Below are positions 1-6,459 of a stretch of 64,000 bases of DNA, piece after piece. Under the pieces are notes generated by a model that did no database searches, had not been told where the DNA came from, and worked only from the letters and a program-made list of their open reading frames with translations. Positions within the stretch are counted from its first letter, which is position 1. Each line of letters starts with the position of its first letter. This stretch comes from AC-32 sp038237925 (GTDB taxonomy: Bacteria; Actinomycetota; Thermoleophilia; Gaiellales; Gaiellaceae). The position numbers and the translations under genes are program-made. Location: NCBI GenBank assembly GCA_038237925.1, contig JBBRYF010000012.1:10631-74630 (forward strand), read 5' to 3'.

Positions 1-1
1 C

Positions 2-106
2 ACGGTGACTCCGTACGCGCCGTCCTACGCACGCGTGTCGCCGAGCATCCTGAACACGCCTGCCGAGATCGAGCGGGCGCTGCGCGCGATCAAGTTGCTC
101 CCCTAG
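2..106 (+). CDS. C-terminal end of a class V-type PLP aminotransferase (partial)
   Basis: Only the last 34 codons lie in the window, ending in TAG at 104-106; the 5' part is off the left edge. The tail contains RVSPSILNTPAEIERAL followed by a short helix. This resembles the C-terminus of class V aminotransferases, cysteine desulfurases and isopenicillin-N-epimerase-like enzymes, where an R-x-S-P-x-x-x-N-T-x-x-E-I stretch closes the small domain. The substrate cannot be told from this piece. The family call rests on one motif and is tentative. Confidence 0.55.
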   Translation, partial: TVTPYAPSYARVSPSILNTPAEIERALRAIKLLP

Positions 107-694
107 CCGTCCAGGACCCGGCGTTAGCTCGCCCGTCTGAGCTGAGAGCCGCTGGCGGGCGCGATCGATCACGGCGTCCCGTCCTCGCCGGGGCGCCAGA
201 CGGCGTAGCCGCAGCGGAGCGCGACCTCCGGTCGTGAGGGGGCGGGGGTTCGTAGCCAGATTGAAATTCGCTGGTCGGTGACCCCCAATGAGATGGGTCG
301 TCCAAGCGCGCTGACCTGCCCGGAGTCGCCCCGAGCGATACTTGTATCTAGGCCGAACGACTACGAAAGCGCATGGCAAGCGCCACCAGGAAGAACTCGT
401 CATTACCGCCCGCAGAAGGGACTAGCTACGCCGAGGCTGGACTAATGGGACGCGTCAAGGCGCGGTAAGGACCGATTCCGCCAAATCCTCGTTAGCCTGG
501 AGCGAGCCGAAGTTGACGGTTTGGCATCGCTCGAGCAGCCGCCAGTCGTGGCGGTTGCCCGTCGCGGAACGGCTGCCGCGAGCTCGCGAGCTGCAGGTGA
601 TTCTGAGCCTCCTGAAGCGGTCGATGCCTGCCCTGTTTGCGCGGAGTTCATGGGGGTAGGCGAAAACTTTCTCGATCAATCAAAAGGGGGCGCC
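107..694. other. 588-bp stretch with no supported gene
   Basis: No reading frame here combines a start, a ribosome binding site and protein-like composition on either strand. The frame of the catalase fragment stays open upstream to 521, but those extra codons are low-complexity and the better start is at 695. The sequence is less biased in third-position GC than its surroundings, as expected of decayed or intergenic DNA at the end of an integrated element. Confidence 0.5.
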
Positions 695-1204
695 ATGATT
701 CTTCGGTACGACCGGATTGCGATGGAGTTGCCGCCGCCGTCGGATCCTGATCCGGCCGGCGCCGCCGCAGTGCAGGAACTGATGGGCGGCCGCTTCGGTG
801 AGATGTCGACATTCTTGAACTACACGTTCCAGTCTTTCAACTTCCGGGGCCGCCAGGGAGCGCGGCCCTTCTACGACCTCGTCGCGAACATCGCCGCCGA
901 GGAATTCGGCCACATCGAGCTCGTCGCGACGGCGATTAACACGATGCTGACCGGCGCGTCGCCGACAAGCAACGGACGCGCCCGAACACCGCTCGCGACC
1001 AGGAATCCCCTCGGCGGGGTCAAGGGAGTCGGGAATCCCCAGCACTTCCTCGCCAGCGGTCAGGGCGCACTGCCGCAGGACTCGAACGGCCGGCCCTGGA
1101 GCGGCGACTACGTCTTCTCGTCGGGCGACCTCGTCGAGGACCTGACGCACAACTTCTTTCTCGAGACAGGCGCTCGAGGAGACCGACCGCTACTGGGTCG
1201 TTGA
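695..1204 (+). pseudogene. manganese catalase, truncated after about 169 residues
   Basis: Mn catalase breaks down hydrogen peroxide at a di-manganese centre. The ATG at 695 has AGGGGG just upstream, and the N-terminus (MILRYDRIAMELPPP, then VQELMGGRFGEMSTFLNY) is the family's canonical start. The metal-ligand segments GRFGEMS, AAEEFGHIE and HNFFLETGAR are present, giving the first three Glu/His ligands and the fourth Glu region. The family is normally about 280-300 residues. Here the match stops at ETGAR and the frame ends ten codons later, so the last histidine ligand and the C-terminal half are missing. A neighbouring frame reads ALEETDRYWVVEKFGV, which is not catalase, so a deletion joint is more likely than one frameshift. 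Almost certainly inactive. Confidence 0.8.
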
Positions 1205-1430
1205 GAAGTTCGGCGTCGCGGGTGATGGCCGCAGAGGTAGACCCGCGCAAGGTTGGGCTACGCGGCCGGCGCGAGCGCCCGCTGTCGAGCTAACGCGAGC
1301 CACAAGCGGCCAAGCATCGTCAGATCCGCGTGAAGCCGCACGCGCTCGATGTCACGAACCCGGGAGCATCGACAGCGCGTAGTCAGCCGGCAAGCCGGAT
1401 CAGCGTGCTTAGCTCGCCAAGCGCCTGAAG

Positions 1431-1568
1431 CTAGAGCTTTTCCTTATTGCCACTTGAGAGCTTGGCCCACGGCTCGCCGTTATTTGGTTCGGCCTGCTTG
1501 GGGTCTTCGGTCTCCTTGGGATCCTGCGACTTCAAATCGGGTCTTTGTTGATCGGGCTTCTCGCTCAC
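1431..1568 (-). CDS. 45-residue hydrophilic small protein
   Basis: A GTG start at 1568-1566 lies five bases after a strong AAGGAGG. A second GTG directly before it is also in frame. The 45-residue product is very hydrophilic, rich in Lys, Asp, Glu, Pro and Gln (it begins SEKPDQQRPDLKSQ and ends SSGNKEKL), has one Trp, and has no membrane segment or cysteine. It is probably disordered. No family is recognised. The good Shine-Dalgarno and charged composition argue for a real gene; being an orphan inside a decayed element argues for caution. Confidence 0.45.
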   Translation of the reverse strand: MSEKPDQQRPDLKSQDPKETEDPKQAEPNNGEPWAKLSSGNKEKL

Positions 1569-1831
1569 CACTTCCTCCTTGTCGAGTTATCGGTGCGCTC
1601 CGCGCCGACCGTCGACCGAGGCAGTTCGAATCGCCTAGGTTCGGTCACTGGCCCGCAAACCTCGACGCGCTGATGCAGCGGTAGTCGAATCAGACTGCTT
1701 CGCAGGTGCAGGCCCCGGGCGCGCACGTATGCGTTGCTGGCTTGGTTGGCTTCCTCCTGTACACAGACCCTCCTCGGTTGATAGACGGCCTTCATCTTCC
1801 GAGCCGGCAGGCGACTAAACCAAATGCTAAG

Positions 1832-2185
1832 TCAGAGCGGCGAGCTCTCGCGCACACCCTCGTAGCCGGAGCCGGAATGTTCCGCGAGGATGCGCTCGAG
1901 ATCCTTGCGGGCCATGCCTTCTTCCGCTGTGCGAGGTAGTTCTGCGCGCGCTGGGCCAGGGCGTGGTGGCCTATCGACGCGGCCCGTGACCCGAGCGCAG
2001 AGCCTCGTTAAGGCCTCGTGCTCGGCGTCGTGAAAGCCCTGCCGCCGGAACGCTTGACCGCGGAAGAAGAATACGAGTTGCTCGACGACCTCGATCGCCT
2101 GGGTAAGGTCGCCCTCGTTCTGCTTGAGCTCGGCGAGCGCGAGAAGCCCTAGCGCGCCTCGACCCTCCAAAGCAGCCACGCCCAC
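1832..2185 (-). CDS. hypothetical protein, 117 residues
   Basis: GTG start at 2185. The first half is protein-like and probably helical (ALGLLALAELKQNEG, AIEVVEQLVFFF, HDAEHEALTRLC). The middle is Arg/Pro-rich, and the end reads MARKDLERILAEHSGSGYEG. The loss of pattern in the middle suggests a possible frameshift, with the real product being the first 75 or so residues. It lies 24 bases downstream of the helix-turn-helix ORF on the same strand and may belong to the same element module. No family or function is recognised. Confidence 0.35.
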   Translation of the reverse strand: MGVAALEGRGALGLLALAELKQNEGDLTQAIEVVEQLVFFFRGQAFRRQGFHDAEHEALTRLCARVTGRVDRPPRPGPARAELPRTAEEGMARKDLERILAEHSGSGYEGVRESSPL

Positions 2186-2209
2186 GTTGCGCGGGCTTGC
2201 AATGCGGGC

Positions 2210-2461
2210 TCAGGCTTGCGACCGCAGGAGCGAGTGCGCCGTCTCGCGGCTTACGCCGGCAGCCCGGCTCATCCCGGCGACGTGGAGGCCGGCGTCGCGC
2301 CCGGCCACGAGCAGTTGCGCCAGCTCGAGCCGAGCGGCGTCGAGTTCCTGGACCGCGCGTTCGCGGCGGCGCTTGTTCCGCTCGAGCGCTCGCCGCGCCG
2401 CGGCGGCCTTGGGAGTGTCGGGATCGCGTCGAGGGCTGATAGCGTCAAGAAGCTTGACAGA
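2210..2461 (-). pseudogene. helix-turn-helix DNA-binding ORF lacking a normal start codon
   Basis: The frame closed by TGA at 2212-2210 reads LDAISPRRDPDTPKAAAARR, then a charged helix (RALERNKRRRERAVQELDAA), then a classic C-terminal helix-turn-helix, AGMSRAAGVSRETAHSLL. The helix-turn-helix is of the kind found in small regulators of integrated elements. Upstream the frame meets a stop at 2464-2462 with no ATG, GTG or TTG in between. Either the 5' end is frameshifted (an ATG in another frame at about 2470 runs into a stop after six codons) or a rare start is used. It overlaps the inverted repeat at 2444-2458. Confidence 0.5.
2444..2458. promoter_or_regulatory. GTCAAG-N3-CTTGAC inverted repeat, candidate operator
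   Basis: A perfect 6-bp inverted repeat with a 3-bp spacer sits at the 5' end of the helix-turn-helix ORF. Its position and symmetry fit an operator for that small regulator. No experimental or comparative support is visible. Confidence 0.35.
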
Positions 2462-2554
2462 TCATCGCGAGAGGTTCAAGATCGAAGACGTGCTCGATTG
2501 CGCCGAGCAGTTCCTAGCGTCTGTCACGATCGCGAGCGAGAGAGGAGCGTGCCG

Positions 2555-2713
2555 ATGACTGCTCGCAGCCAGGACCTCACGAGCGACGGCCTATCGCGCT
2601 CACTCTGGCGCGACGACGGCTCGAAGGAGCTCGCGGCCGCGTTGGCCGACCTGCGGCGCCGACAAGCCACTCGGCTCCTGCGCGACGCGCTATGCGGTGA
2701 GAACGATGGCTAA
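2555..2713 (+). CDS. 52-residue small protein translationally coupled to the integrase
   Basis: ATG at 2555 has AGAGGAG eight bases upstream. The product is hydrophilic and helical (SKELAAALADLRRRQATRLLRDAL), 52 residues long, with no recognised family. Its end overlaps the start of the integrase gene (integrase GTG at 2697 or ATG at 2706; stop here at 2711-2713), so the two are probably translated together. Position and size would fit an excisionase or directionality factor, but no winged-helix motif is visible, so that is only inference. Confidence 0.5.
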   Translation: MTARSQDLTSDGLSRSLWRDDGSKELAAALADLRRRQATRLLRDALCGENDG

Positions 2714-4061
2714 GCGGACGAACATCCGTAAGCGCGGCAGCTCGTGGGTCGCGTACATCCGGATCGACGGCGTGCAGCGCCAGCGGTCGTTCAAGACGCG
2801 CGACGAGGCCGACCTCTGGCTCGCGCGTGTGCGGCAGAAGAAGCTCGAAGGACAGACGAGCGAGTTCGACCGCTCGGCGATTGCGAAACGCCGGACGACC
2901 CTTCGCCAGTTCGCCGAGCAAAAGTGGCTGCCTTTCGCTAAGGCCCGCGTTCGCACGCGCACCTACGAGAGCTACGCGACCCACATCCGAGTCCACCTCG
3001 CGCCCGCGCTGGGCGACTACCAGCTCGGCGCGCTCGCCCCTCAGGTCCTTGATGAGTTCTTTTCGGATTGGGCCGCCGGCGGCCCGATGTTCCGCGAGCG
3101 GTTCGAACTTTCCCGACGGCTCGAGGACGAGCGTTGGCGAGGTGAGCAGGAGGCGGCCCGAACGGCCGAGCTCGCGCGTGCGAGACAGGAGGGGCGGTTC
3201 CCGCGTGCCGTAGACGTGCCAAAGCACTCGGTCCGACTCGGCACAAGCAGCGGGACGCTGCAGAACGGGCTGACGGTGCTACGGGCGATGCTCGGCTGCG
3301 CCGTTCGCTGGGGCTACATCGTCCAGAACCCGGCGGCCGGTCTCTCACTGCCGAAAGGGGAGACTCGCGAGATGCAGCCGCTCACCAGCGAGCAGGTCGA
3401 CCGCCTGCTCGACGCCCTCTCGGGCGCCCCTCGCGTGGCCGTCCTAACCGCGGTCAGCACCGGCGTCCGACGCGGCGAGCTGTTCGCGCTCCGCTGGTCG
3501 GACTTCGACCCAGAACGGCGACGGCTGCGCGTTGGCAGGAGTCTGGACCGCCACGGCGAGTTCCACGAGCCGAAGACGCGGCGCTCGGTGAGGATGATCG
3601 CTTGCCGGCCGACGCTCGTGCACGAGCTACTCGAGCACCGCGTCGGATCACGCTTCTCCGGCACCGACGACCTGATCTTCCCGAACCGCGCCGGCGGCCC
3701 GATGGACGCTTCGAATTTCGTGCGCCGGGAGTTCCGGCCGGCGCTTCGCAAGGCCGCGGTGCCGATCGTTCGCTTCCACGACCTCCGGCACACGTTCGCG
3801 TCGCTGCTAATCGCTCAGGGTGTCGCGCCGAAACTCATCAGCGAGCAGCTCGGGCACGCTTCGATCGCGATCACGATGGATAGGTACGGCCACCTGTTCG
3901 ATCAGTCATACGCCGACGCGAGCGACGCGATCGAGCGGGCATTCGCACTCCCCCGGGCCTCCGACGCCGTCGGCGCTGCCAGCGGTCCGCCAGCATCGAC
4001 CGTCCAGGCGGTGCCGGTGCTTGCCGCCTCAAAGCAGCCCGGCGCCGGTAGTTCCGCTTGA
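2697..4061 (+). CDS. tyrosine recombinase (phage-type integrase)
   Basis: A site-specific recombinase that integrates and excises mobile DNA. The order is an N-terminal arm-binding region (GSSWVAYIRIDGVQRQRSFK, residues 14-33), a SAM-like core-binding domain (about 68-200), and the catalytic domain (about 225-410). All active-site residues are visible: R258 in TGVRRGEL, K293, H361 and R364 in HDLRH, H387 in LGHAS, and the nucleophile Y397 in MDRYGHL. It therefore looks functional. The core-binding domain carries an extra charged segment of roughly 50 residues (about 130-180, rich in Arg and Glu), and residues after 410 form an Ala/Pro-rich tail. The GTG at 2697 or ATG at 2706 could start it. 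The gene lies 50 bp from a tRNA-Ala 3' fragment, the usual arrangement for an integrase next to its attachment site. Confidence 0.9.
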   Translation: MRTMAKRTNIRKRGSSWVAYIRIDGVQRQRSFKTRDEADLWLARVRQKKLEGQTSEFDRSAIAKRRTTLRQFAEQKWLPFAKARVRTRTYESYATHIRVHLAPALGDYQLGALAPQVLDEFFSDWAAGGPMFRERFELSRRLEDERWRGEQEAARTAELARARQEGRFPRAVDVPKHSVRLGTSSGTLQNGLTVLRAMLGCAVRWGYIVQNPAAGLSLPKGETREMQPLTSEQVDRLLDALSGAPRVAVLTAVSTGVRRGELFALRWSDFDPERRRLRVGRSLDRHGEFHEPKTRRSVRMIACRPTLVHELLEHRVGSRFSGTDDLIFPNRAGGPMDASNFVRREFRPALRKAAVPIVRFHDLRHTFASLLIAQGVAPKLISEQLGHASIAITMDRYGHLFDQSYADASDAIERAFALPRASDAVGAASGPPASTVQAVPVLAASKQPGAGSSA

Positions 4062-4110
4062 ACAGCGCATCGGCGCGGCAGCACGCGGCACCGGTTGACC
4101 CTGCGAGCGC

Positions 4111-4153
4111 CTTTGCAAGCCGGAGGTCACCGGTTCGATCCCGGTACGCTCCA
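4111..4153 (+). other. 3' half of a tRNA-Ala(UGC) gene, likely attachment site
   Basis: The sequence runs from the anticodon loop CTTTGCAAG (anticodon TGC) through the variable loop and an intact T arm (ACCGG-TTCGATC-CCGGT) to the acceptor strand ACGCTCC plus A. A T at position 70 fits the G3:U70 identity pair of tRNA-Ala. The 5' side is not tRNA: the bases before the loop do not pair with the 3' anticodon stem, and no D arm is present. A tRNA 3' fragment beginning in the anticodon loop beside a tyrosine recombinase is the standard att site left by integration. The intact copy is not in this window. Confidence 0.75.
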
Positions 4154-4157
4154 TAGC

Positions 4158-4182
4158 GCGGAGGAACCCCTGGTTCCCCCGC
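4158..4182 (+). terminator. hairpin downstream of the tRNA-Ala fragment
   Basis: An 11-position stem with one mismatch and a CCT loop begins five bases after the tRNA fragment. It is probably the original tRNA terminator. It has no T tract. It resembles the longer palindrome at 58432-58460 (see findings). Confidence 0.4.
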
Positions 4183-4252
4183 GAACCCTCTCCTTGCGAT
4201 CGTCGGCATCCTTCTTCCGTGTGCGGAGCCGGCCACTCTCCGATCCAGGAAG

Positions 4253-4724
4253 ATGTGCGTGGTGGAGAGATCGTTTGTCCCGTCCGGATTCGTCGTCCCG
4301 CTCGCGCTCGCGACGGAGCAATTCAGGCTCGAACCACTCGGGCCGCAACACAACGACTCCGACTACGAGGCGTGGTCGTCGTCCGTGGAGCACATCCACA
4401 CGACGCCCGGGTGGGAGACGAGCTCCTGGCCAGACGACCGCAGCAAGGCTGACAACCTGCACGACCCTGCAACGGCACGCCGACGACTTCGAGAACAGGA
4501 CGGGCTTTACCTACACCGTCCTCGATCCGTCTACCGGCGACGTGATCGGCTGCGTGTACATCTATCCCGACAAAGACGAGCAGCACGATGCGCGCGTGCT
4601 CTCATGGGTGCGGGCGAGCCGGGCCGCGCTCGACGAGCAGCTGTGGCGGGCCGTGACAGCCTGGCTCGCAGACGAGTGGCCGTTCGAGCGCGTGGCGTAC
4701 GCCGAGCGCGCCGACCGCGCCTGA
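4253..4724 (+). pseudogene. GNAT-family N-acetyltransferase, interrupted by a single-base frameshift
   Basis: GNAT enzymes move an acetyl group from acetyl-CoA to an amine. The N-terminal part (FVVPLALATEQFRLEPLG, then YEAWSSSVEHI) reads in one frame up to about 4464. From about 4467 the next frame continues the protein (LQRHADDFENRTGFTYTVLD, then GDVIGCVYIYP, a typical beta-bulge strand pair). One C too many in the run at 4465-4467 explains the break. Joined, the protein is about 157 residues, close to the family's usual size. AGGAAG at 4247-4252 better serves the in-frame GTG at 4259 than the ATG at 4253. A sequencing error is possible. The substrate is unknown. Confidence 0.7.
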
Positions 4725-4743
4725 CGCACCGCTTCGGGCTGAC

Positions 4744-5145
4744 TCAGTCAGCCCACCAGCCGCGCCGGCCATCGACGTCTTCGCGCGGATCCTCGCCGAG
4801 GTTGGGCGCGCCGATGACCAGGATCTCGAGGCCCTCCGGCCCGGCCTCGTACCCTCGCCACGTACCGGGCGGGACACGCACTGCATCCCATTCTTTGAGC
4901 TCGACGATCTCGTCGTCGAGCTTCATCCGTCCGCCCCCGCGCAGGACGACGTACACCTCCTCCTGCTTTTCGTGCGTGTGGCCGTACGGAAAGCGATAGC
5001 CGGGTGGGACGCGCTGGTAGCTCAGAGCGGATTGCTCGAGCGCGAGCGCCTTGGTCGCCGCGCGAAAGTCCAGGTCCGGAGCGCCGTCGAACCTCGAGCC
5101 GAGGTCCTCCAGATCGTCCTTGATGTTCCTGAGCGTGAACGGCAC
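4744..5145 (-). CDS. cupin-domain protein
   Basis: A 133-residue single-domain cupin. The metal-binding motifs are visible: a first motif around GHTHEKQEEVYVVLRGGG (two His and a Glu) and a second around VPPGTWRGYEAGPEG, where the usual histidine is replaced by Trp-Arg, so metal binding may be altered. The family includes small isomerases, dioxygenases and sugar- or auxin-binding proteins, and no substrate can be assigned. It is transcribed towards the broken acetyltransferase. The kinase gene upstream on the same strand is 32 bp away and may be co-transcribed. Confidence 0.75.
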   Translation of the reverse strand: MPFTLRNIKDDLEDLGSRFDGAPDLDFRAATKALALEQSALSYQRVPPGYRFPYGHTHEKQEEVYVVLRGGGRMKLDDEIVELKEWDAVRVPPGTWRGYEAGPEGLEILVIGAPNLGEDPREDVDGRRGWWAD

Positions 5146-5177
5146 GGTGCAATCCTACGGCGTCATTCCCCCACGCT

Positions 5178-5861
5178 TCAGCTCCGCACGAGTACGCGCG
5201 GCTGGGACGGGTCGTCGTTCTCGAGCACGATGTCGGCGAGCTCGGCCGGCCGAACGGTGCCGCGGTAGTACTCCTGGGACGGGAGGTACCGGGCGCGGAA
5301 CCGCCGCTCGGCATCAGCAGGCGATCCGTAGGCCTCGGCGTCGCGGATGCGCGCGCGGCGAATGATCTCCTCGGAGGCGACGGTGATGAAGACGCGATAG
5401 TCCCACGCGTCGACCAGCTCGGGCCGCAGCAGGAACACCCCGTCGAAGAGAAGAATCGCGTCGGCGCTTGCCTCCAGCTGCTCGGAGTCGAGGGGCAGGT
5501 CGGTTCCGCGGTCGTAGATCTCCGTCCGGTAGAGCCGGCTGCCGGACTCTCCGAGCGGCCGGAGCAGCTCGGCCAGAAGTCGGTCGAAGTCGAACGAGTC
5601 CTCATAGCAGCCCCGCGCCGACTCGGGTCCCCGCCGGTAGCGCTCGGCGCGCGGACGGAGGAAGCTCTCGATCGAGGCACTGATCACCTCTCGGCCACGG
5701 CCGCGGAGCGCGATCGCCAACTCGTCGGCAAGCATGGTCTTGCCGGCGGCGGCAGATCCGTCGATCGCCACCCGCACCGGATGCGAGCAGGAAACGGCAT
5801 CGATCGCATCGGCGATGGCGGCAACGGCCTCGCCTCGCCCAGGTCCAGCCCGGAAGCTCAC
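5178..5861 (-). CDS. uridine kinase-like P-loop phosphotransferase
   Basis: A 227-residue P-loop kinase of the uridine kinase/phosphoribulokinase superfamily. Walker A is GSAAAGKT at residues 35-42. A later strand ending in LLFDGVFLLRPEL carries the aspartate typical of the Walker B region, followed by a lid with RRARIRDAEAYG. Members phosphorylate uridine, cytidine or related small hydroxyl compounds with ATP; which one here is not clear. GTG start at 5861. The gene is divergent from the histidine phosphatase, with 55 bp between the starts. Confidence 0.75.
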   Translation of the reverse strand: MSFRAGPGRGEAVAAIADAIDAVSCSHPVRVAIDGSAAAGKTMLADELAIALRGRGREVISASIESFLRPRAERYRRGPESARGCYEDSFDFDRLLAELLRPLGESGSRLYRTEIYDRGTDLPLDSEQLEASADAILLFDGVFLLRPELVDAWDYRVFITVASEEIIRRARIRDAEAYGSPADAERRFRARYLPSQEYYRGTVRPAELADIVLENDDPSQPRVLVRS

Positions 5862-5916
5862 CGCTTGAGCCTATGCACTAGCTCCGGGCCGGGGCTCGGG
5901 TCTAGACTCGCCCGCC

Positions 5917-6450
5917 GTGGCCGTTCAGCTCGTCTACGAGACGCACGCGATCTCCGAGGACAACGAGCGCGGGATCGCCACCGGCTGGCTGCCGGGCCGG
6001 CTGTCGGAGCAGGGTAGGCTGCTCGCGGGGCAACTCGGCGAGCGTCGGCGCGACGACGGGATCGCCTGCGTCTTCACGTCCGACCTGCGGCGCGCTGTCG
6101 AGACCGCGGAGATCGCCTTCGGCGGCAGCGGCATCGAGATCCGGCACGACGAGCGCCTGCGCGAGTGCGACTATGGCGAGCTCAACGGCGCGCCGGTCGA
6201 GGAGCTCGAGCCGCGCGCGCGCTTCGTCGACGAGCCGTTTCCGGGCGGCGAGAGCTACCGCGACTGCGTCGAGAAGCTGCGCTCGTTCCTCGCTGACACG
6301 GCTGCCGAGTTCGACGGCCGGCGCGTGCTCGTGATCGCGCACTCGGCGCAGCGCTGGGGTTTGCGGCACCTGCTCGAAGCTGTGCCGCTGGAGGAGCTCG
6401 TCGACGCGCCCTTCGAGTGGCAGGAAGGCTGGGAGTACAGCGTGGCCTGA
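5917..6450 (+). CDS. histidine phosphatase-superfamily protein
   Basis: A 177-residue single-domain protein. The catalytic histidine is in VYETHAISEDN near the N-terminus. The family usually has RHG there; this protein has T-H-A, a variant I recall in an actinobacterial subgroup whose next segment, as here, reads GWLPGRLSEQG. The second core arginine (SDLRRAVETA), the acid (RECDYGEL) and the second histidine (VIAHSAQRWGL) are present. These enzymes remove phosphate through a phosphohistidine; the substrate is unknown. GTG start at 5917 with no clear ribosome binding site, so a leaderless message is possible. Its stop is ten bases from the stop of dinB. Confidence 0.75.
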   Translation: MAVQLVYETHAISEDNERGIATGWLPGRLSEQGRLLAGQLGERRRDDGIACVFTSDLRRAVETAEIAFGGSGIEIRHDERLRECDYGELNGAPVEELEPRARFVDEPFPGGESYRDCVEKLRSFLADTAAEFDGRRVLVIAHSAQRWGLRHLLEAVPLEELVDAPFEWQEGWEYSVA

Positions 6451-6459
6451 GCAGGTCGG

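Noticed and set aside
521..694. Longer N-terminus for the catalase fragment
   Set aside because: The added residues are low-complexity and unlike the family; the ribosome binding site fits the ATG at 695.
1205..1290. Continuation of the catalase in another frame
   Set aside because: The frame reading ALEETDRYWVVEKFGV has no catalase features, so it does not restore the missing half.
1615..1665. tRNA-like segment with GTTCGAATC
   Set aside because: T-stem pairing fails and no anticodon or acceptor arm can be drawn.
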